Below, piece after piece: positions 16,208-29,530 of a DNA stretch of 63,220 nt. Numbering within the stretch: position 1 is the first letter of the stretch; every line of letters begins with the position of its first letter. Position numbers and translations under genes: made by a program. This DNA comes from Mycobacterium sp. Lineage in GTDB: Bacteria; Actinomycetota; Actinomycetes; Mycobacteriales; Mycobacteriaceae. The notes below the pieces were generated by a model. It ran no database searches. It was not told the origin of the DNA and was given only the letters and a program-made list of their open reading frames with translations. The stretch spans positions 1 through 63,220 of the forward strand of contig VEQU01000006.1 of the NCBI GenBank assembly GCA_018883075.1, given 5' to 3'.

Positions 16208-16794
16208 CGCATCCGGACGAACGCGACGAGCCGGTCACCGTCACCGACAAGCGTCGGATCGACCCGGAGACCGGTGCGGTACGCGAGGGTGTCCCCCCCG
16301 GTGCCGGCCCCTCGGGGCCGGTGCCGGGGTCGCCCGGCGGCGATCAGGTCGCTGAGCTGACGGCCGACTTGCAGAGGGTCCAGGCCGACTTCGCCAACTA
16401 CCGCAAGCGTGCTCTGCGTGACCAGGAGACGGCCACCGAGCGGGCCAAGGCCGTTGTGCTCAGCCAGCTTCTGCCGGTGCTCGACGATCTCGACCGCGCG
16501 CGCAGTCACGGCGATCTCGAGGCCGGCCCGCTGAAGTCGGTCGCCGACAAGCTCGAGGCCGCTCTGAGCGGACTCGGCCTGACCGAATTCGGCGCCGAGG
16601 GCGAGCAGTTCGACCCGTCGCTGCACGAGGCCGTGCAGCACGAAGGCGACGGCTCCGCGGGATCTTCTCAAGAACTCGTCATCGGTCACGTCATGCGCAA
16701 GGGCTACAGGTTCGGCGATCAAGTGTTGCGTCACGCCCTCGTCGGCGTGGTCGACACCGTCGGTGGCAGTGACACCCCAGAATCAGACCAGTAA
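16204..16794 (+). CDS. grpE: Nucleotide exchange factor GrpE
   Basis: 196 aa. The N-terminal 60 residues are a Pro/Gly-rich disordered region. A coiled coil ([28 protein letters not shown]) follows, then the C-terminal beta domain with the signature [18 protein letters not shown] and [24 protein letters not shown]. It releases ADP from DnaK. Start GTG 16204 overlaps the dnaK stop (GTGA), giving coupled synthesis. The family's C-terminal motif is complete. Confidence 0.98.
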
Positions 16795-16822
16795 CGATCA
16801 GCGCGAGAGGAGGTGACGCCGC

Positions 16823-18004
16823 ATGGTTCAACGGGAATGGGTTGAGAAGGACTTTTACAAGGTGCTCGGCGTCTCCTCCGATGCCAAAGAGGACGAGATC
16901 AAGCGGGTCGCCCGCAAGCTGCTCGCCGAGAACCACCCCGACCGCAACCCGAACAACCCCGCGGCCGAGGAACGCTACAAGGAGATCGGCGAGGCCAAGG
17001 ACGTCCTGACCGACCCGGCCAAGCGCAAGGAGTATGACGAAACCCGGCGGATGTTCGCCGGCGGCGGTTTCGGACGACGCTTCGGCGGCGGGGGTGGCGG
17101 CGGATTCAGCGGCTATGACGACGGCGGTGGCGGGTTCAACCTGAACGACCTGTTCGGCCAGGCCGGCCAGGACGGCGGCGCGAACATCGGCGATCTGTTC
17201 GGCGGGCTTTTCGGCCGCGGCACGCAGCCGCGCACCAGCCGACCGCGCCGCGGCAAGGACCTCGAGACAGAGACCGAACTCGACTTCCTCGAAGCCACCA
17301 AGGGTGTGGCGATGCCGCTGCGGCTCACCAGCCCGGCGCCGTGCACCAACTGTCACGGCAGCGGCGCCCGGCCGGGCACCAGCCCGAAGGTCTGCGCGAG
17401 CTGCAACGGCTCCGGGATGATCAACCGCAATCAGGGCGCGTTCGGTTTCTCCGAGCCGTGTACCGACTGCCGGGGTAGCGGGTCGATCATCGAGAACCCT
17501 TGCGACGAGTGCACGGGCACCGGGGTGACCACCCGCACCCGCACCATCAACGTCCGGATTCCGCCGGGCGTGGAGGACGGTCAGCGGATCCGTCTGGCCG
17601 GTCAGGGTGAGGCCGGCCTGCGCGGTGCGCCGTCGGGTGACCTGTACGTCACCGTGCATGTCCGGCCGGACCGGGTCTTCGGCCGCGACGGCGACGATCT
17701 GACCGTGACGGTTCCGGTCAGCTTCACCGAATTGGCCTTGGGTACAACGCTGTCCGTGCCGACCCTTGACGGCAAGGTGGGTGTGAAGGTTCCGAAGGGC
17801 ACTGCCGACGGACGCATCCTGCGGGTGCGCGGCCGCGGCGTTCCGAAGCGTAGCGGCGGGTCGGGCGATCTGCTGGTAACGGTCAAGGTCGCGGTACCTC
17901 CGAAGCTCGAGGATGACGCGCTCAGCGCGTTGGAGGCCTACGCGGCCGCCGAGAAGGCCAGCGGTTTCGACCCGCGGGCCGGCTGGGCGGGTAACCGGCC
18001 ATGA
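16823..18004 (+). CDS. dnaJ1: Co-chaperone DnaJ (type I Hsp40)
   Basis: 393 aa with all four type I regions: J domain with HPD (ENHPDRNPN, about residues 37-45), a long Gly/Phe-rich linker ([20 protein letters not shown]), a zinc region with four CxxCxGxG repeats ([32 protein letters not shown]), and two C-terminal beta domains ending in a dimerisation helix. It stimulates DnaK ATPase and delivers substrates. AGGAGG lies just upstream of the ATG. In mycobacteria a second dnaJ exists elsewhere; the linkage to hspR identifies this one as dnaJ1. Its stop overlaps the hspR ATG. Confidence 0.98.
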   Translation: MVQREWVEKDFYKVLGVSSDAKEDEIKRVARKLLAENHPDRNPNNPAAEERYKEIGEAKDVLTDPAKRKEYDETRRMFAGGGFGRRFGGGGGGGFSGYDDGGGGFNLNDLFGQAGQDGGANIGDLFGGLFGRGTQPRTSRPRRGKDLETETELDFLEATKGVAMPLRLTSPAPCTNCHGSGARPGTSPKVCASCNGSGMINRNQGAFGFSEPCTDCRGSGSIIENPCDECTGTGVTTRTRTINVRIPPGVEDGQRIRLAGQGEAGLRGAPSGDLYVTVHVRPDRVFGRDGDDLTVTVPVSFTELALGTTLSVPTLDGKVGVKVPKGTADGRILRVRGRGVPKRSGGSGDLLVTVKVAVPPKLEDDALSALEAYAAAEKASGFDPRAGWAGNRP

Positions 18005-18369
18005 GTGCCCCGAAGGACGCCGGTGAGGTCAGGACCTTCCTGATCTCGGTCGCCGCCGAACTCGCCGGGATGCACGCGCAGACGTTACGTACCTATGACC
18101 GGCTCGGTCTGGTCAGCCCCGAGCGCAGCGCGGGTGGTGGCCGACGCTACTCGGAGCGCGACGTCGAATTGTTGCGCGAGATTCAGCGGCTCTCCCAGGA
18201 CGAGGGCGTGAATCTGGCCGGTATCAAGCGCATCATCGAACTGACCAATCAGGTCGAGGCGCTGCAGTCGCGGATCGCCGAGATGACCGAGGAATTGTCA
18301 CGATCCAAACCGCGCCGCGATCTGGCTCTGGTGCCGAAAACCGCAGTGGTGGTGTGGAAGCCCCGCTAG
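18001..18369 (+). CDS. hspR: Heat-shock repressor HspR (MerR family)
   Basis: 122 aa. The winged helix motif of the MerR family is clear: [53 protein letters not shown] short coiled coil ([20 protein letters not shown]) follows for dimerisation. HspR binds HAIR inverted repeats with DnaK as co-repressor, so it would control its own operon (HAIR at 14254 and 14310) and clpB (HAIR at 25366). ATGA overlap with dnaJ. The last residues (TAVVVWKPR) resemble the hydrophobic tail of other actinobacterial HspR proteins. Confidence 0.97.
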   Translation: MSAPKDAGEVRTFLISVAAELAGMHAQTLRTYDRLGLVSPERSAGGGRRYSERDVELLREIQRLSQDEGVNLAGIKRIIELTNQVEALQSRIAEMTEELSRSKPRRDLALVPKTAVVVWKPR

Positions 18370-18376
18370 CCGGACG

Positions 18377-19339
18377 CTAGTCGATGCGGATGGTGAAGCT
18401 GGCTGTCGCCGGCCGGCCGGGCACCGCCACCGAGTAGTTGCCCTTGCGCAGCGCGTTGGTGGGTGCGGCCATCGGCTCGATGCCGACCACGTCGTCATTA
18501 GCGGGTGCGAAGATCTGCACCGCCGGGTAGCCGCGGTTGAGGGTGACTTCGATGCGTCTGCCGCCGCCGGAGAGCGCGAACATCCCGCCCTGGGGCACCT
18601 CGTCGAATCCGTCGTCGAATGCCTTGTCGCCGAGTTCCTCCGAGATCGGTGCCCAGTCCTCGGTCGCACCGGTCGGGATGCCCCAGTTGTCCACCGGAAG
18701 GTGGCGCAGGGGCGGTGTCTCCAGCCGCCACTGCGAGCGGGGGACGTCAGGGATCCTGAGATAGGGATGGAATCCAAAGCACAGCGGAACCGACGCCGCC
18801 GTCGTGGCGGTGACGGTGGTGTCGATGGTCAGCGCCCGCTCGTCGAGATTGATGTCGAGAGTCACCACGTGCGGGAAGGGAAAGCTGCACAGCAGCCGCG
18901 GCTGACCGCCGAAGTCAAGATCGGCGGACAGCTTGTTGTCGGCGTGCTGCTTGACCAACCAGCCGGGGTAGGCCGCCAGCACCCCGTGGATCACCAGTCC
19001 GTGCTCGTCGGAGCGCACGCCGCCGACACCGGGCGTCAGGGTCACCGCCCCGCCGTCGACGCCGTAGCCGTTGGCACTGAGCCGGTTGGCCCACGGGTAG
19101 AGGATCGGGATGCCCATCGTCTTGCCGGTGGTGAGGTAGGCGTTCAGGCCGCGGCGCTGACCGAGCAGTTCCACCCCGCCGTCGGACAGCGACGTGCAGA
19201 CCATGCCGGCGGACGGCACGAAGGTCGCGGTCAGGGCCGACGACGGATCCTTCAGGGTGATCGAGGGCAGCTGGGGCATAGTGGGATTGTGCCACGTGGG
19301 ATCGTGCCACGATCGGCGGTCGCTGGACCCCGCCGTCAT
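18377..19339 (-). CDS. Aldose 1-epimerase (mutarotase) family protein
   Basis: 320 aa if started at 19339, whose ATG overlaps the stop of the ACP gene (TGATG). An internal ATG at 19279 (300 aa, MPQLPSITL) is the alternative and lies closer to the usual family start. Family features: RRGLNAYLTTGKTMGIPILYPWANRL (GIPILFPWANR-like), HGVLAAYPGW with the catalytic His, FGFHPYL with a second His and a C-terminal Glu-containing region (GIEPMAAPTNALRKGNYS). It interconverts alpha and beta anomers of a sugar or a modified sugar. Last gene of the acyl-ligase/E1/E2/ACP operon. A 15-bp tandem duplication (19280-19309) lies between the two candidate starts. Confidence 0.82.
   Translation of the reverse strand: MTAGSSDRRSWHDPTWHNPTMPQLPSITLKDPSSALTATFVPSAGMVCTSLSDGGVELLGQRRGLNAYLTTGKTMGIPILYPWANRLSANGYGVDGGAVTLTPGVGGVRSDEHGLVIHGVLAAYPGWLVKQHADNKLSADLDFGGQPRLLCSFPFPHVVTLDINLDERALTIDTTVTATTAASVPLCFGFHPYLRIPDVPRSQWRLETPPLRHLPVDNWGIPTGATEDWAPISEELGDKAFDDGFDEVPQGGMFALSGGGRRIEVTLNRGYPAVQIFAPANDDVVGIEPMAAPTNALRKGNYSVAVPGRPATASFTIRID
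19280..19309. repeat. 15-bp tandem duplication before the epimerase start
   Basis: Two adjacent 15-mers (19280-19294 and 19295-19309) differ at two positions. If the longer start is used they encode the near-duplicate residues WHDPT-WHNPT. Confidence 0.8.
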
Positions 19340-19581
19340 CAGCGGTGGGTTCGGATGTACCCGGTCAGATCGTCGATGGTGCGCAGCGATGCGTACTGCG
19401 ACTCCGGGATGTCCACCGCGAACCGCTTGTTCAGCGCGACCAGGAAATTCAGCCAGTCCATGGAATCGAGGTCCACCTGGTCCCGGAGCAGCTCGGCGTC
19501 GGCCAGCTCGCCCTCCTCGATCTCCGGGGCGATCGCGGTCAGCTCGGCAACCACGCCGGCGCGGATCTCGTCGTTGCTCAT
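19339..19581 (-). CDS. Free-standing acyl carrier protein
   Basis: 80 aa, acidic, with the phosphopantetheine attachment motif at LDSMDWLNFLVAL (Ser40 in DSMD) and the usual four-helix pattern. Acyl groups would be carried on the 4'-phosphopantetheine arm added to Ser40. It differs from the fatty-acid AcpM by length and by place: it lies between an E2 acyltransferase gene (12 bp upstream) and an aldose epimerase gene (TGATG overlap). The context suggests it receives an acyl group from the E1/E2 complex or from the adjacent ligase. No ketosynthase is nearby. Confidence 0.88.
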   Translation of the reverse strand: MSNDEIRAGVVAELTAIAPEIEEGELADAELLRDQVDLDSMDWLNFLVALNKRFAVDIPESQYASLRTIDDLTGYIRTHR

Positions 19582-19593
19582 GGGGTGCTCCTC

Positions 19594-20835
19594 TCAGAGG
19601 TTGTCCGGCAGTTGCAGCAGCTTGTTCATCTCGGTCAGCAGCAGCGCGCCCCGGGCGCCGTCACTGGCGCGGTGGTCAGCGGCGAGGGTGGCCGACACCG
19701 TGGTGGCCACCCGGATGCCGCCGTCGACGACGACCACCCGTTCGGTGGGCTTACCGAACCCGACGATCGCGACCTGTTGCGGGTAGATCACCCCGAACAC
19801 CGAGCCGACGCCCTTCTCGCCGAGGTTGGTCACCGTGATCGTCGGATCGCTCATCTCCGAGCTTCGCAGCGAACCGGCGCGGGCGCGGGCCACCAGATCG
19901 GTGAGGTCGGCCATCAGTTCGTGCAACGGCTTCTCGTTGACATCGTGGACGGCCGGTGCCACCAGCCCGCCGCCGCGCAGCGAGATGGCCACACCCACAT
20001 GGACACCGGAAGCCGGTTCGAAGTGTTCCCCGCTTGAATCGGAACGCCAGAAACCATTGAACTCGGGATACTTCGCCGCGGCGAGTGCGACGGCCTTCAG
20101 TTGCAGGACGGCGGGCAGGATCCGCTCGGTGATCGGCCGGCCGGCGTTGTACTCGGTGAGCCATGCCAGGGCGGTGTCGAGGACGATCTCATCGGCCAGG
20201 TAGTAGTGCGGGATCTCGCGTTTGGAGCGGCTCATCGCCGCGGCGATCGACGCGCGCATGGCGGCGCCGCGCTCACGGGCCTTCTCGGCCGCAGATTTCG
20301 GTGCGGTGTCCGCGACCGGCGCGGAAACGGGCTTTCCAGCGGGCTTGGGCGTTTCGTGATGCGCGGTCGCGGCCGCATGTTCGACGTCGTGCAGTGTGAT
20401 GGCACCCTGCGGGCCCGTCCCGTTCAGAGTTTTCAGGTCGACGCCGAGTGCGGCGGCGGTGCGGCGTGCCACCGGCGAGACCCAGAGGCGATGACCGACC
20501 GGAGGAGCCGGCACCGACGCGGCTGTCGTCGCAGCCGGCACCGGCGCGGCTGTTGTCGCAGCCGGCACCGGCGCGGCTGTTGTCGCAGCCGGTGTCTCAC
20601 CGGGTTCGAGCAGGGTCGCCAACGGTGTGCCGACCGCGACAGTCTGGCCGACCGGAACCAGCAACTCGCCGACCACGCCGTCGTGCCAGCACTCGACTTC
20701 CACTGCGGCCTTTGTGGTTTCGACCACGGCGACGATCTGTCCGCGGCTGACGGTGTCGCCCGGCTTGACCAGCCACTCGTTGAGCATGCCCTCGTCCATA
20801 TCGGCCCCGAGCGAGGGCATGACGAACTCGATCAT
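19594..20835 (-). CDS. Dihydrolipoamide acyltransferase (E2) of a 2-oxoacid-dehydrogenase-like complex
   Basis: 413 aa. One lipoyl domain (1-80; lipoyl Lys42 in [11 protein letters not shown]), a flexible hinge containing three copies of PVPAATTAA, an E1/E3-binding domain ([34 protein letters not shown], about 118-152) and a catalytic domain ending in the HxxxDG site ([15 protein letters not shown]). All parts of a working E2 are present. Acyl acceptor would normally be CoA; the neighbouring free ACP raises another option. Its start overlaps the E1-beta stop by 4 bp. No E3 (dihydrolipoamide dehydrogenase) gene is in the window. Confidence 0.93.
   Translation of the reverse strand: MIEFVMPSLGADMDEGMLNEWLVKPGDTVSRGQIVAVVETTKAAVEVECWHDGVVGELLVPVGQTVAVGTPLATLLEPGETPAATTAAPVPAATTAAPVPAATTAASVPAPPVGHRLWVSPVARRTAAALGVDLKTLNGTGPQGAITLHDVEHAAATAHHETPKPAGKPVSAPVADTAPKSAAEKARERGAAMRASIAAAMSRSKREIPHYYLADEIVLDTALAWLTEYNAGRPITERILPAVLQLKAVALAAAKYPEFNGFWRSDSSGEHFEPASGVHVGVAISLRGGGLVAPAVHDVNEKPLHELMADLTDLVARARAGSLRSSEMSDPTITVTNLGEKGVGSVFGVIYPQQVAIVGFGKPTERVVVVDGGIRVATTVSATLAADHRASDGARGALLLTEMNKLLQLPDNL
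20507..20587. repeat. 27-bp in-frame tandem repeat in the E2 hinge
   Basis: Three 27-bp units (20507-20533, 20534-20560, 20561-20587) encode the nine-residue unit PVPAATTAA in the flexible linker after the lipoyl domain. Copies two and three are nearly identical, indicating recent duplication; repeat number may vary between strains. Confidence 0.9.
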
Positions 20836-21827
20836 CGGTCCGCCGCCCCGGGCCGGTCATCGCCGAACAGAGCCCGGACCGCGGCCACGATCTTGTCCGG
20901 CTGCGGCAGTGCCGCCTCCTCGAGGTGTTTGGCGTACGGGATGGGCACCTCGGCGGTGCACACCCGGGCGATCGGCGCGTCGAGTTCGTAGAACGCCTGC
21001 TCGACGATCCGCGCGCTGATCTCTGCGGCGAGGCTGCCGGTGTGCCACGCCTCATCGACGACGACGACGCGATGTGTCTTGCGCACCGACTCGAGCATGG
21101 TGGCGTCATCCAGCGGCCGCAGTACGCGCAGGTCGATGACGTCGCTCTCGATACCGGTCTGCGCGAGCTGGTCGGCCGCGTCGAGCGCCTTGGGGAGGTT
21201 GCCCCCATAGGTGATGATGGTGACGTCGTCGCCGCCGCGGCGAACCGCCGCCCGGCTGATGTCCGTTGGTAGGAGTTGGTCGACATCGGCCGAGACGTTG
21301 TACAGGCCGACGTGCTCGACGATCACGACCGGGTCCGGACTCGACAGCGCGGTTCGTAGCATGCCGTAGGCATCCGCCACGGTCGCGGGAGCGAGAACGG
21401 TGATGCCGGGAATGTGGGCGAACCAGTTCTCCAGACTGTGCGAGTGCTGAGCTGCCAGTTGGCGTCCCGCTCCGGTGGCCATTCTCACGACGACCGGAAC
21501 GCTGAACTGCCCGTTGGACATGTGTCGCATGGCGGCGGCGGTGTTCACAATCTGGTCGAGCGCGAGCAGGCTGAAATTGACCGTCATGACCTCGACGATG
21601 GGACGCAGTCCGCCGAGCGCCGCCCCGATGCCGATGCCCACGAAGCCGAGCTCGGATATCGGGGTGTCGCGGATGCGCTCCGGCCCGAACTCCTCGAGCA
21701 TTCCCTTGGACATCGCGTACGTGCCGCCGTAGCGACCGACGTCCTCGCCGAGCAGCACCACCCTCTCGTCGGCCCGCATCGCGTCGGTGATCGCGTCATG
21801 GACCGCGCTGCGGTAGGTCGCCTTCAT
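20832..21827 (-). CDS. 2-oxoacid-dehydrogenase-like E1 beta subunit
   Basis: 331 aa transketolase-like beta subunit. It has the pyrimidine-binding fold with [35 protein letters not shown] near residues 23-57 (Glu for thiamin activation in the ISE segment), [17 protein letters not shown] near 130 and a C-terminal transketolase C domain ([41 protein letters not shown]). With E1 alpha it forms the alpha2beta2 thiamin-diphosphate enzyme that decarboxylates a 2-oxoacid or cleaves a ketose and transfers the acyl unit to E2 lipoate. 4-bp overlaps at both ends with E1 alpha and E2. Confidence 0.93.
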   Translation of the reverse strand: MKATYRSAVHDAITDAMRADERVVLLGEDVGRYGGTYAMSKGMLEEFGPERIRDTPISELGFVGIGIGAALGGLRPIVEVMTVNFSLLALDQIVNTAAAMRHMSNGQFSVPVVVRMATGAGRQLAAQHSHSLENWFAHIPGITVLAPATVADAYGMLRTALSSPDPVVIVEHVGLYNVSADVDQLLPTDISRAAVRRGGDDVTIITYGGNLPKALDAADQLAQTGIESDVIDLRVLRPLDDATMLESVRKTHRVVVVDEAWHTGSLAAEISARIVEQAFYELDAPIARVCTAEVPIPYAKHLEEAALPQPDKIVAAVRALFGDDRPGAADR

Positions 21828-22794
21828 GCGCCGGTGCCCACCGGTGTCATCACGTCACGGGTGAGGGTCTCGACGCTTTCCAGCGTGCCGGCCTCGGCGT
21901 AGGCGACGGCATCGGCCACCTCAGCGGCGACGGTCTCCTCGATCGCGGCGACGTCTGCGGCGCCGAGCAGGTTTTCGGCCTGGCATCGCTCGGTGAATGT
22001 CCGGATGGGATCGTGCTCGCGCCACTGGTCCACCTCGGCCCTGTCCCGGTAGAGCTCGGGATCGAACATCGAGTGCGGCCGGAATCGGTAGGTGCGGAAC
22101 TCGACGAAAAAGGGGCCGCCGTGCGTGCGGATGTGATCGACAGCCTGCCGCATCGCATCATGGCAGGCGATGACGTCCATGCCGTCCGCGGACGCGGCCG
22201 GGACTCGGTACGCCTGCGCCTTGGTGACCAGGTCGACCTGGGAGAGTTCCCGCTCGATCGCGGTGCCCATCGCGTAGCGGTTGTTCTCGCAACAGAACAG
22301 CACCGGCAGCTGCCACAGCTCGGCCATGTTCATCGACTCGTGGAAGGCGCCCTCGGCGGTCGCGCCCTCACCGAAGTAACAGGCATTGATCCGGTTGCGC
22401 CCCAGTTGTTTGTCGGCGAACGCGAGACCCGCGGCAAGCGGCATCCCGGCGGCGACGATGGCGTTGCCCCCGTAGAAGCGACGGCCGGCATCGAACAGGT
22501 GCATCGAGCCGCCCCGGCCACCCGAGCAGCCCTCCTGCTTGCCGTACATCTCGGCCATGATCTTCGTCATCGGGATGCCGCGCAGCAGCGCGTGGGCGTG
22601 CTCGCGATAGGTGGCGATCACGGCGTCCTCGTCGTCCAACACGCGCAGCGATCCGGCGGCCACCGCCTCCTCGCCGACGTAGAGATGTAGGAAGCCACGG
22701 ATCTTGCCGGCGCTGTACATCTCGGCGCACTTTTCCTCCATGCGCCGGATGCGGATCATGTCCGTCAGCAGCGAGCGCGCCAGACTCGTGTCGG

Positions 22795-22798
<4 letters not shown>
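21824..22798 (-). CDS. 2-oxoacid-dehydrogenase-like E1 alpha subunit
   Basis: 324 aa, short E1-alpha type as in PDH or acetoin dehydrogenase. [35 protein letters not shown] is the substrate-entry region, and [32 protein letters not shown] is the thiamin-diphosphate/Mg motif (GDG-to-N pattern, with GEG here). It starts 4 bp inside the upstream acyl-CoA ligase gene and overlaps E1 beta by 4 bp. Overall closest to acetoin:DCPIP-oxidoreductase/pyruvate types by eye; the actual substrate is not decided by sequence. Confidence 0.93.
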
Positions 22799-24606
<1,808 letters not shown>

Positions 24607-24615
24607 GATCTCCGC

Positions 24616-24891
24616 TTACACGTGCCGGTTGAGCACGCCGTCGCGGCGTGCCCGGGCGATGTTGGCCATCACTGCCTCGACGAGGGCGCCGTAGGCAGCC
24701 CCGTCATTGAGAACGTCCTCGCGGCCGAGGTGGCGCAGATAAGCGTCGACGCGACGCTCCAGCGGCCAGTCCCAGTAGTCCCGGCGGGTGAAGGGTGAAC
24801 AGAGGAACTGCCATGCGAGGCCGTCGAGTTCGTCGGCTGCATCGGCTTTCGCCATCACCGTCCCCTTGAACGTCCTCCACGATTGGGTCAC
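24616..24891 (-). CDS. Small conserved-looking protein of unknown function
   Basis: 91 aa, not recognised. Charged, Trp/Arg-rich, predicted helical: WQFLCSPFTRRDYWDWPLERRVDAYLRHLGREDVLNDG and a C-terminal helix VEAVMANIARARRDGVLNRHV. No signal peptide or membrane segment. It ends 9 bp before the acyl-CoA ligase and runs in the same direction, so it probably is the first gene of that operon. An internal ATG (24855, MAKADAADEL) could be the real start, giving 79 aa. Confidence 0.65.
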   Translation of the reverse strand: MTQSWRTFKGTVMAKADAADELDGLAWQFLCSPFTRRDYWDWPLERRVDAYLRHLGREDVLNDGAAYGALVEAVMANIARARRDGVLNRHV

Positions 24892-24906
24892 CGCAGTGAG
24901 TCCATC

Positions 24907-25272
24907 TCATCCCACCGTTGGCGGTAAGGGGCGAAAGTCATCCGAATCGGTCACCGACACCTCGGGCGGCCCGGCGCGGCGCAACGTCCAGGCCGGCACC
25001 CAGTGCGTCACGGGCCGGCGCTGCGCGCCGTAGGCCACGTCATAGGTGACAAGTCCCCACCAGTCGCCCTGCTCGCACAGTCCCCAGCAGCTGAGCGTGC
25101 CGGCGACGATCCGGTGCAACTGCAGGCCGTTGGGCTGGTAGCGCCGTGCGCCGTGGGGCTGACGTCCGAAAAGCGCCGTGAGATCGAGCAGCACCGGCAC
25201 CGGCGGGCGCACCGGGCGTACCGGCGGTCGCAGCGGCTGGCCGTGGTAACCGATGTCGGCCAGCCCGGACAT
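24907..25272 (-). CDS. Hypothetical protein, Arg/Pro-rich N terminus
   Basis: 121 aa from ATG 25272 (MSGLADIGYHGQPLRPP). The frame is open further upstream to 25539 but that part runs into clpB and the clpB operator and includes a DNA tandem repeat (RTYDRTYDRT), so the shorter start is chosen. The body has an unrecognised, tidy domain: PVLLDLTALFGRQPHGARRYQPNGLQLHRIVAGTLSCWGLCEQGDWWGLVTYDVAYGAQRRPVTHWVPAWTLRR. No membrane segment. Lies divergently from clpB; function unknown. Confidence 0.75.
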   Translation of the reverse strand: MSGLADIGYHGQPLRPPVRPVRPPVPVLLDLTALFGRQPHGARRYQPNGLQLHRIVAGTLSCWGLCEQGDWWGLVTYDVAYGAQRRPVTHWVPAWTLRRAGPPEVSVTDSDDFRPLPPTVG

Positions 25273-25275
25273 CGT

Positions 25276-25303
25276 CCGATCGTATGTTCGATCGTATGTT
25301 CGA
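25276..25303. repeat. 12-bp tandem repeat forming two overlapping SOS-box-like sites
   Basis: The unit CGATCGTATGTT occurs twice in tandem followed by CGATC. Read on the minus strand, 25303-25288 gives TCGAACATACGATCGA, one base off TCGAAC-N4-GTTCGA, and 25291-25276 is a second copy with two mismatches. It lies 4-31 bp upstream of the ATG at 25272. LexA binding is inference. Confidence 0.5.
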
Positions 25304-25365
25304 TCAATTGCCGGATCGAGGTGATGCCGGAAGGCTCTATCGCGGCCGCCCCGGTTTTTCCTAGA

Positions 25366-25398
25366 CTTGAGCGGAACAGACTCAATGTTGCCGGTGTT
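25366..25398 (+). promoter_or_regulatory. clpB control region: HAIR element overlaid on a SigH-like promoter
   Basis: CTTGAGC, 7 nt, ACTCAAT (25366-25386) matches the HspR operator CTTGAGT-N7-ACTCAAG with one mismatch in each arm. The 7-nt spacer is GGAACAG, and GTT follows 18 nt after GGAAC (25396-25398), which fits the SigH/SigE -35/-10 pattern GGAAC-N18-GTT. GGAGG at 25432-25436 serves the GTG start of clpB. Confidence 0.8.
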
Positions 25399-25440
25399 GT
25401 ATCCCTCAGCAAGACTTTGACCTGACGAAACGGAGGTGTC

Positions 25441-27982
<2,542 letters not shown>

Positions 27983-27987
<5 letters not shown>

Positions 27988-28071
27988 GCGCTTGCGCGAA
28001 GACCCACAGGTAGGGATGAGCGCTTGCGCGAAGACCCACAGGTAGGGATGAGCGCTTGCGCGAAGACCCAC
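27983..28071. repeat. 32-bp tandem repeat at the clpB 3' end (2.8 copies)
   Basis: Units start at 27983, 28015 and 28047; the first two are identical and the third is truncated after 25 bp. The unit begins GATGAGCGCTTGCGCGAAG and contains the GCGC-TT-GCGC inverted core. The clpB TGA is inside unit one. It fills half of the 205-bp gap before ttfA; the remainder (28072-28192) shows no gene. A related GAGCGCTTGCGCGAAG motif is, from memory, dispersed in mycobacterial genomes. Confidence 0.9.
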
Positions 28072-28192
28072 GTCGGGGATGATCTCGCTGATCCTGGGAT
28101 GCGGGCGTGCGGATTGGCTGCGGCGAATGGTGACCCGGTTGTGACCTGCTCGGCCTCTCGGTGAACGCCGGGCAACGGCTAGGCTGCATCCG

Positions 28193-28948
28193 ATGGTTCC
28201 GCTCTGGTTCACGCTGTCCGCACTGTGCTTCACCGGTGCGGCGGTGCTGCTCTACGTCGACATCGGCCGTCGCCGCGGGCTGGGCCGGCGCCGTAAGTCG
28301 TGGGCGCGTGCGCACGGTTTCGACTACGAGCAGGAGTCGACCGAGATCGTCGGCCGCTGGACTCGCGGGGTGATGTCCACCATCGGTGACGCCACCGCCC
28401 GCAACGTCGTTCTCGGCCAGATCCGGGGCGAAGCGGTCTATGTCTTCGACGTCGAGGACGTCGCGACCGTCATCGCGCTGCACCGCAAGGTCAGCACCGA
28501 CGTCGTCATGGATCTGCGTCTCAAGGGCATAAAGGAGCCACGCGAGAACGATGTGTGGCTGCTCGGCGCCATCGGTCCGCGGATGATGTATTCGAACAAT
28601 CTCGACGCGGCCCGCCGCGCCTGTGACCGACGAATGGTGACGTTCGCCCACACCGCCCCCGAGTGTGCCGAGATCATGTGGAACGAACAGAACTGGACGC
28701 TCACCGCGATGCCGATCTCCTCCAGTCGCGCCGAGTGGGACGAAGGTCTGCGTGCGGTCCGCCAGTTCAACGACCTGCTCCGCGTCCTGCCGCCCAGTCC
28801 AGTGGCGGCGACGGTCGCACCACCGGCCCGCCGTCGCGGCGAACCGGGTCGGCCGCAGGCATTGCCGCCGGGCCGCAGCGAGGGGCCGCCCCTGTTGCGC
28901 CCCCAGCCTCCCCGCGCCGGCACACAGGCCCGCAACCTTCAGTACTGA
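28193..28948 (+). CDS. ttfA: Trehalose monomycolate transport factor TtfA (Rv0383c-like)
   Basis: 251 aa. One N-terminal membrane segment (LWFTLSALCFTGAAVLLYVDIG), basic residues, a central globular domain (HGFDYEQESTEIVGRWTRGVMSTIG to FNDLLRVLP) and a disordered Pro/Arg-rich tail. Place between clpB and pyrE and the N-terminal sequence match Rv0383c/MSMEG_0736, named TtfA, an essential partner of the MmpL3 trehalose-monomycolate flippase at the growing pole (family knowledge). Here the C-terminal tail is long and probably disordered. Confidence 0.82.
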   Translation: MVPLWFTLSALCFTGAAVLLYVDIGRRRGLGRRRKSWARAHGFDYEQESTEIVGRWTRGVMSTIGDATARNVVLGQIRGEAVYVFDVEDVATVIALHRKVSTDVVMDLRLKGIKEPRENDVWLLGAIGPRMMYSNNLDAARRACDRRMVTFAHTAPECAEIMWNEQNWTLTAMPISSSRAEWDEGLRAVRQFNDLLRVLPPSPVAATVAPPARRRGEPGRPQALPPGRSEGPPLLRPQPPRAGTQARNLQY

Positions 28949-28969
28949 TCGCGGCGATAGTGTGTCGGG

Positions 28970-29530
28970 GTGTCCAGCCCCGAAATCGACGTTCACGCGC
29001 GCCGCGAATTGGCCGTTCTGGTCCGGGAGATCTCAGTGGTCCTCGGTCGCGTCACTTTGTCATCCGGTAAGGAAGCCGACTACTACGTCGACTTGCGTCG
29101 CGCGACTCTGCACCACGCCGCCGCTCCGCTGATCGGCCGGTTGATGCGCGAGCTCACGGCTGACTGGGACTACGCGGCCGTCGGGGGTCTGACTATGGGT
29201 GCCGACCCGGTGGCCTGTGCGGTACTGCACGCGCCGGGCCGGCCCATCGACGCGTTCGTTGTCCGCAAGTCCGTCAAAAGCCATGGCATGCAACGGCTTA
29301 TCGAGGGTGCCGACGTGACCGGCAAGCGGGTTCTGGTGGTCGAGGACACCAGCACCACCGGCAACTCCGCGTTGACCGCCGTGCGCGCCGTCCGCGAGGC
29401 CGGGGCCACCGTCGTCGGCGTCGCCACGGTGGTGGATCGCGGCACCGGCTCAGCAGAGGCCATCGAGGCCGAGGGAGCGCCTTACCGCAGCATCCTCGGA
29501 CTGGCCGATCTGGGCCTGTCCGGAATGTGA
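28970..29530 (+). CDS. pyrE: Orotate phosphoribosyltransferase
   Basis: 186 aa. The type I PRTase fold is shown by VVGGLTMGADPVACAVL-like residues and the PRPP loop VLVVEDTSTTGNSALTAVRAVREAGATVVGVATVVDRG (DTSTTG near 124). FVVRKSVKSHGMQRLIEG is the flexible catalytic loop with Lys. It forms orotidine 5'-phosphate from orotate and PRPP in pyrimidine synthesis. Starts at GTG 28970, 21 bp after ttfA, and overlaps the next gene by 4 bp. Confidence 0.97.
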   Translation: MSSPEIDVHARRELAVLVREISVVLGRVTLSSGKEADYYVDLRRATLHHAAAPLIGRLMRELTADWDYAAVGGLTMGADPVACAVLHAPGRPIDAFVVRKSVKSHGMQRLIEGADVTGKRVLVVEDTSTTGNSALTAVRAVREAGATVVGVATVVDRGTGSAEAIEAEGAPYRSILGLADLGLSGM

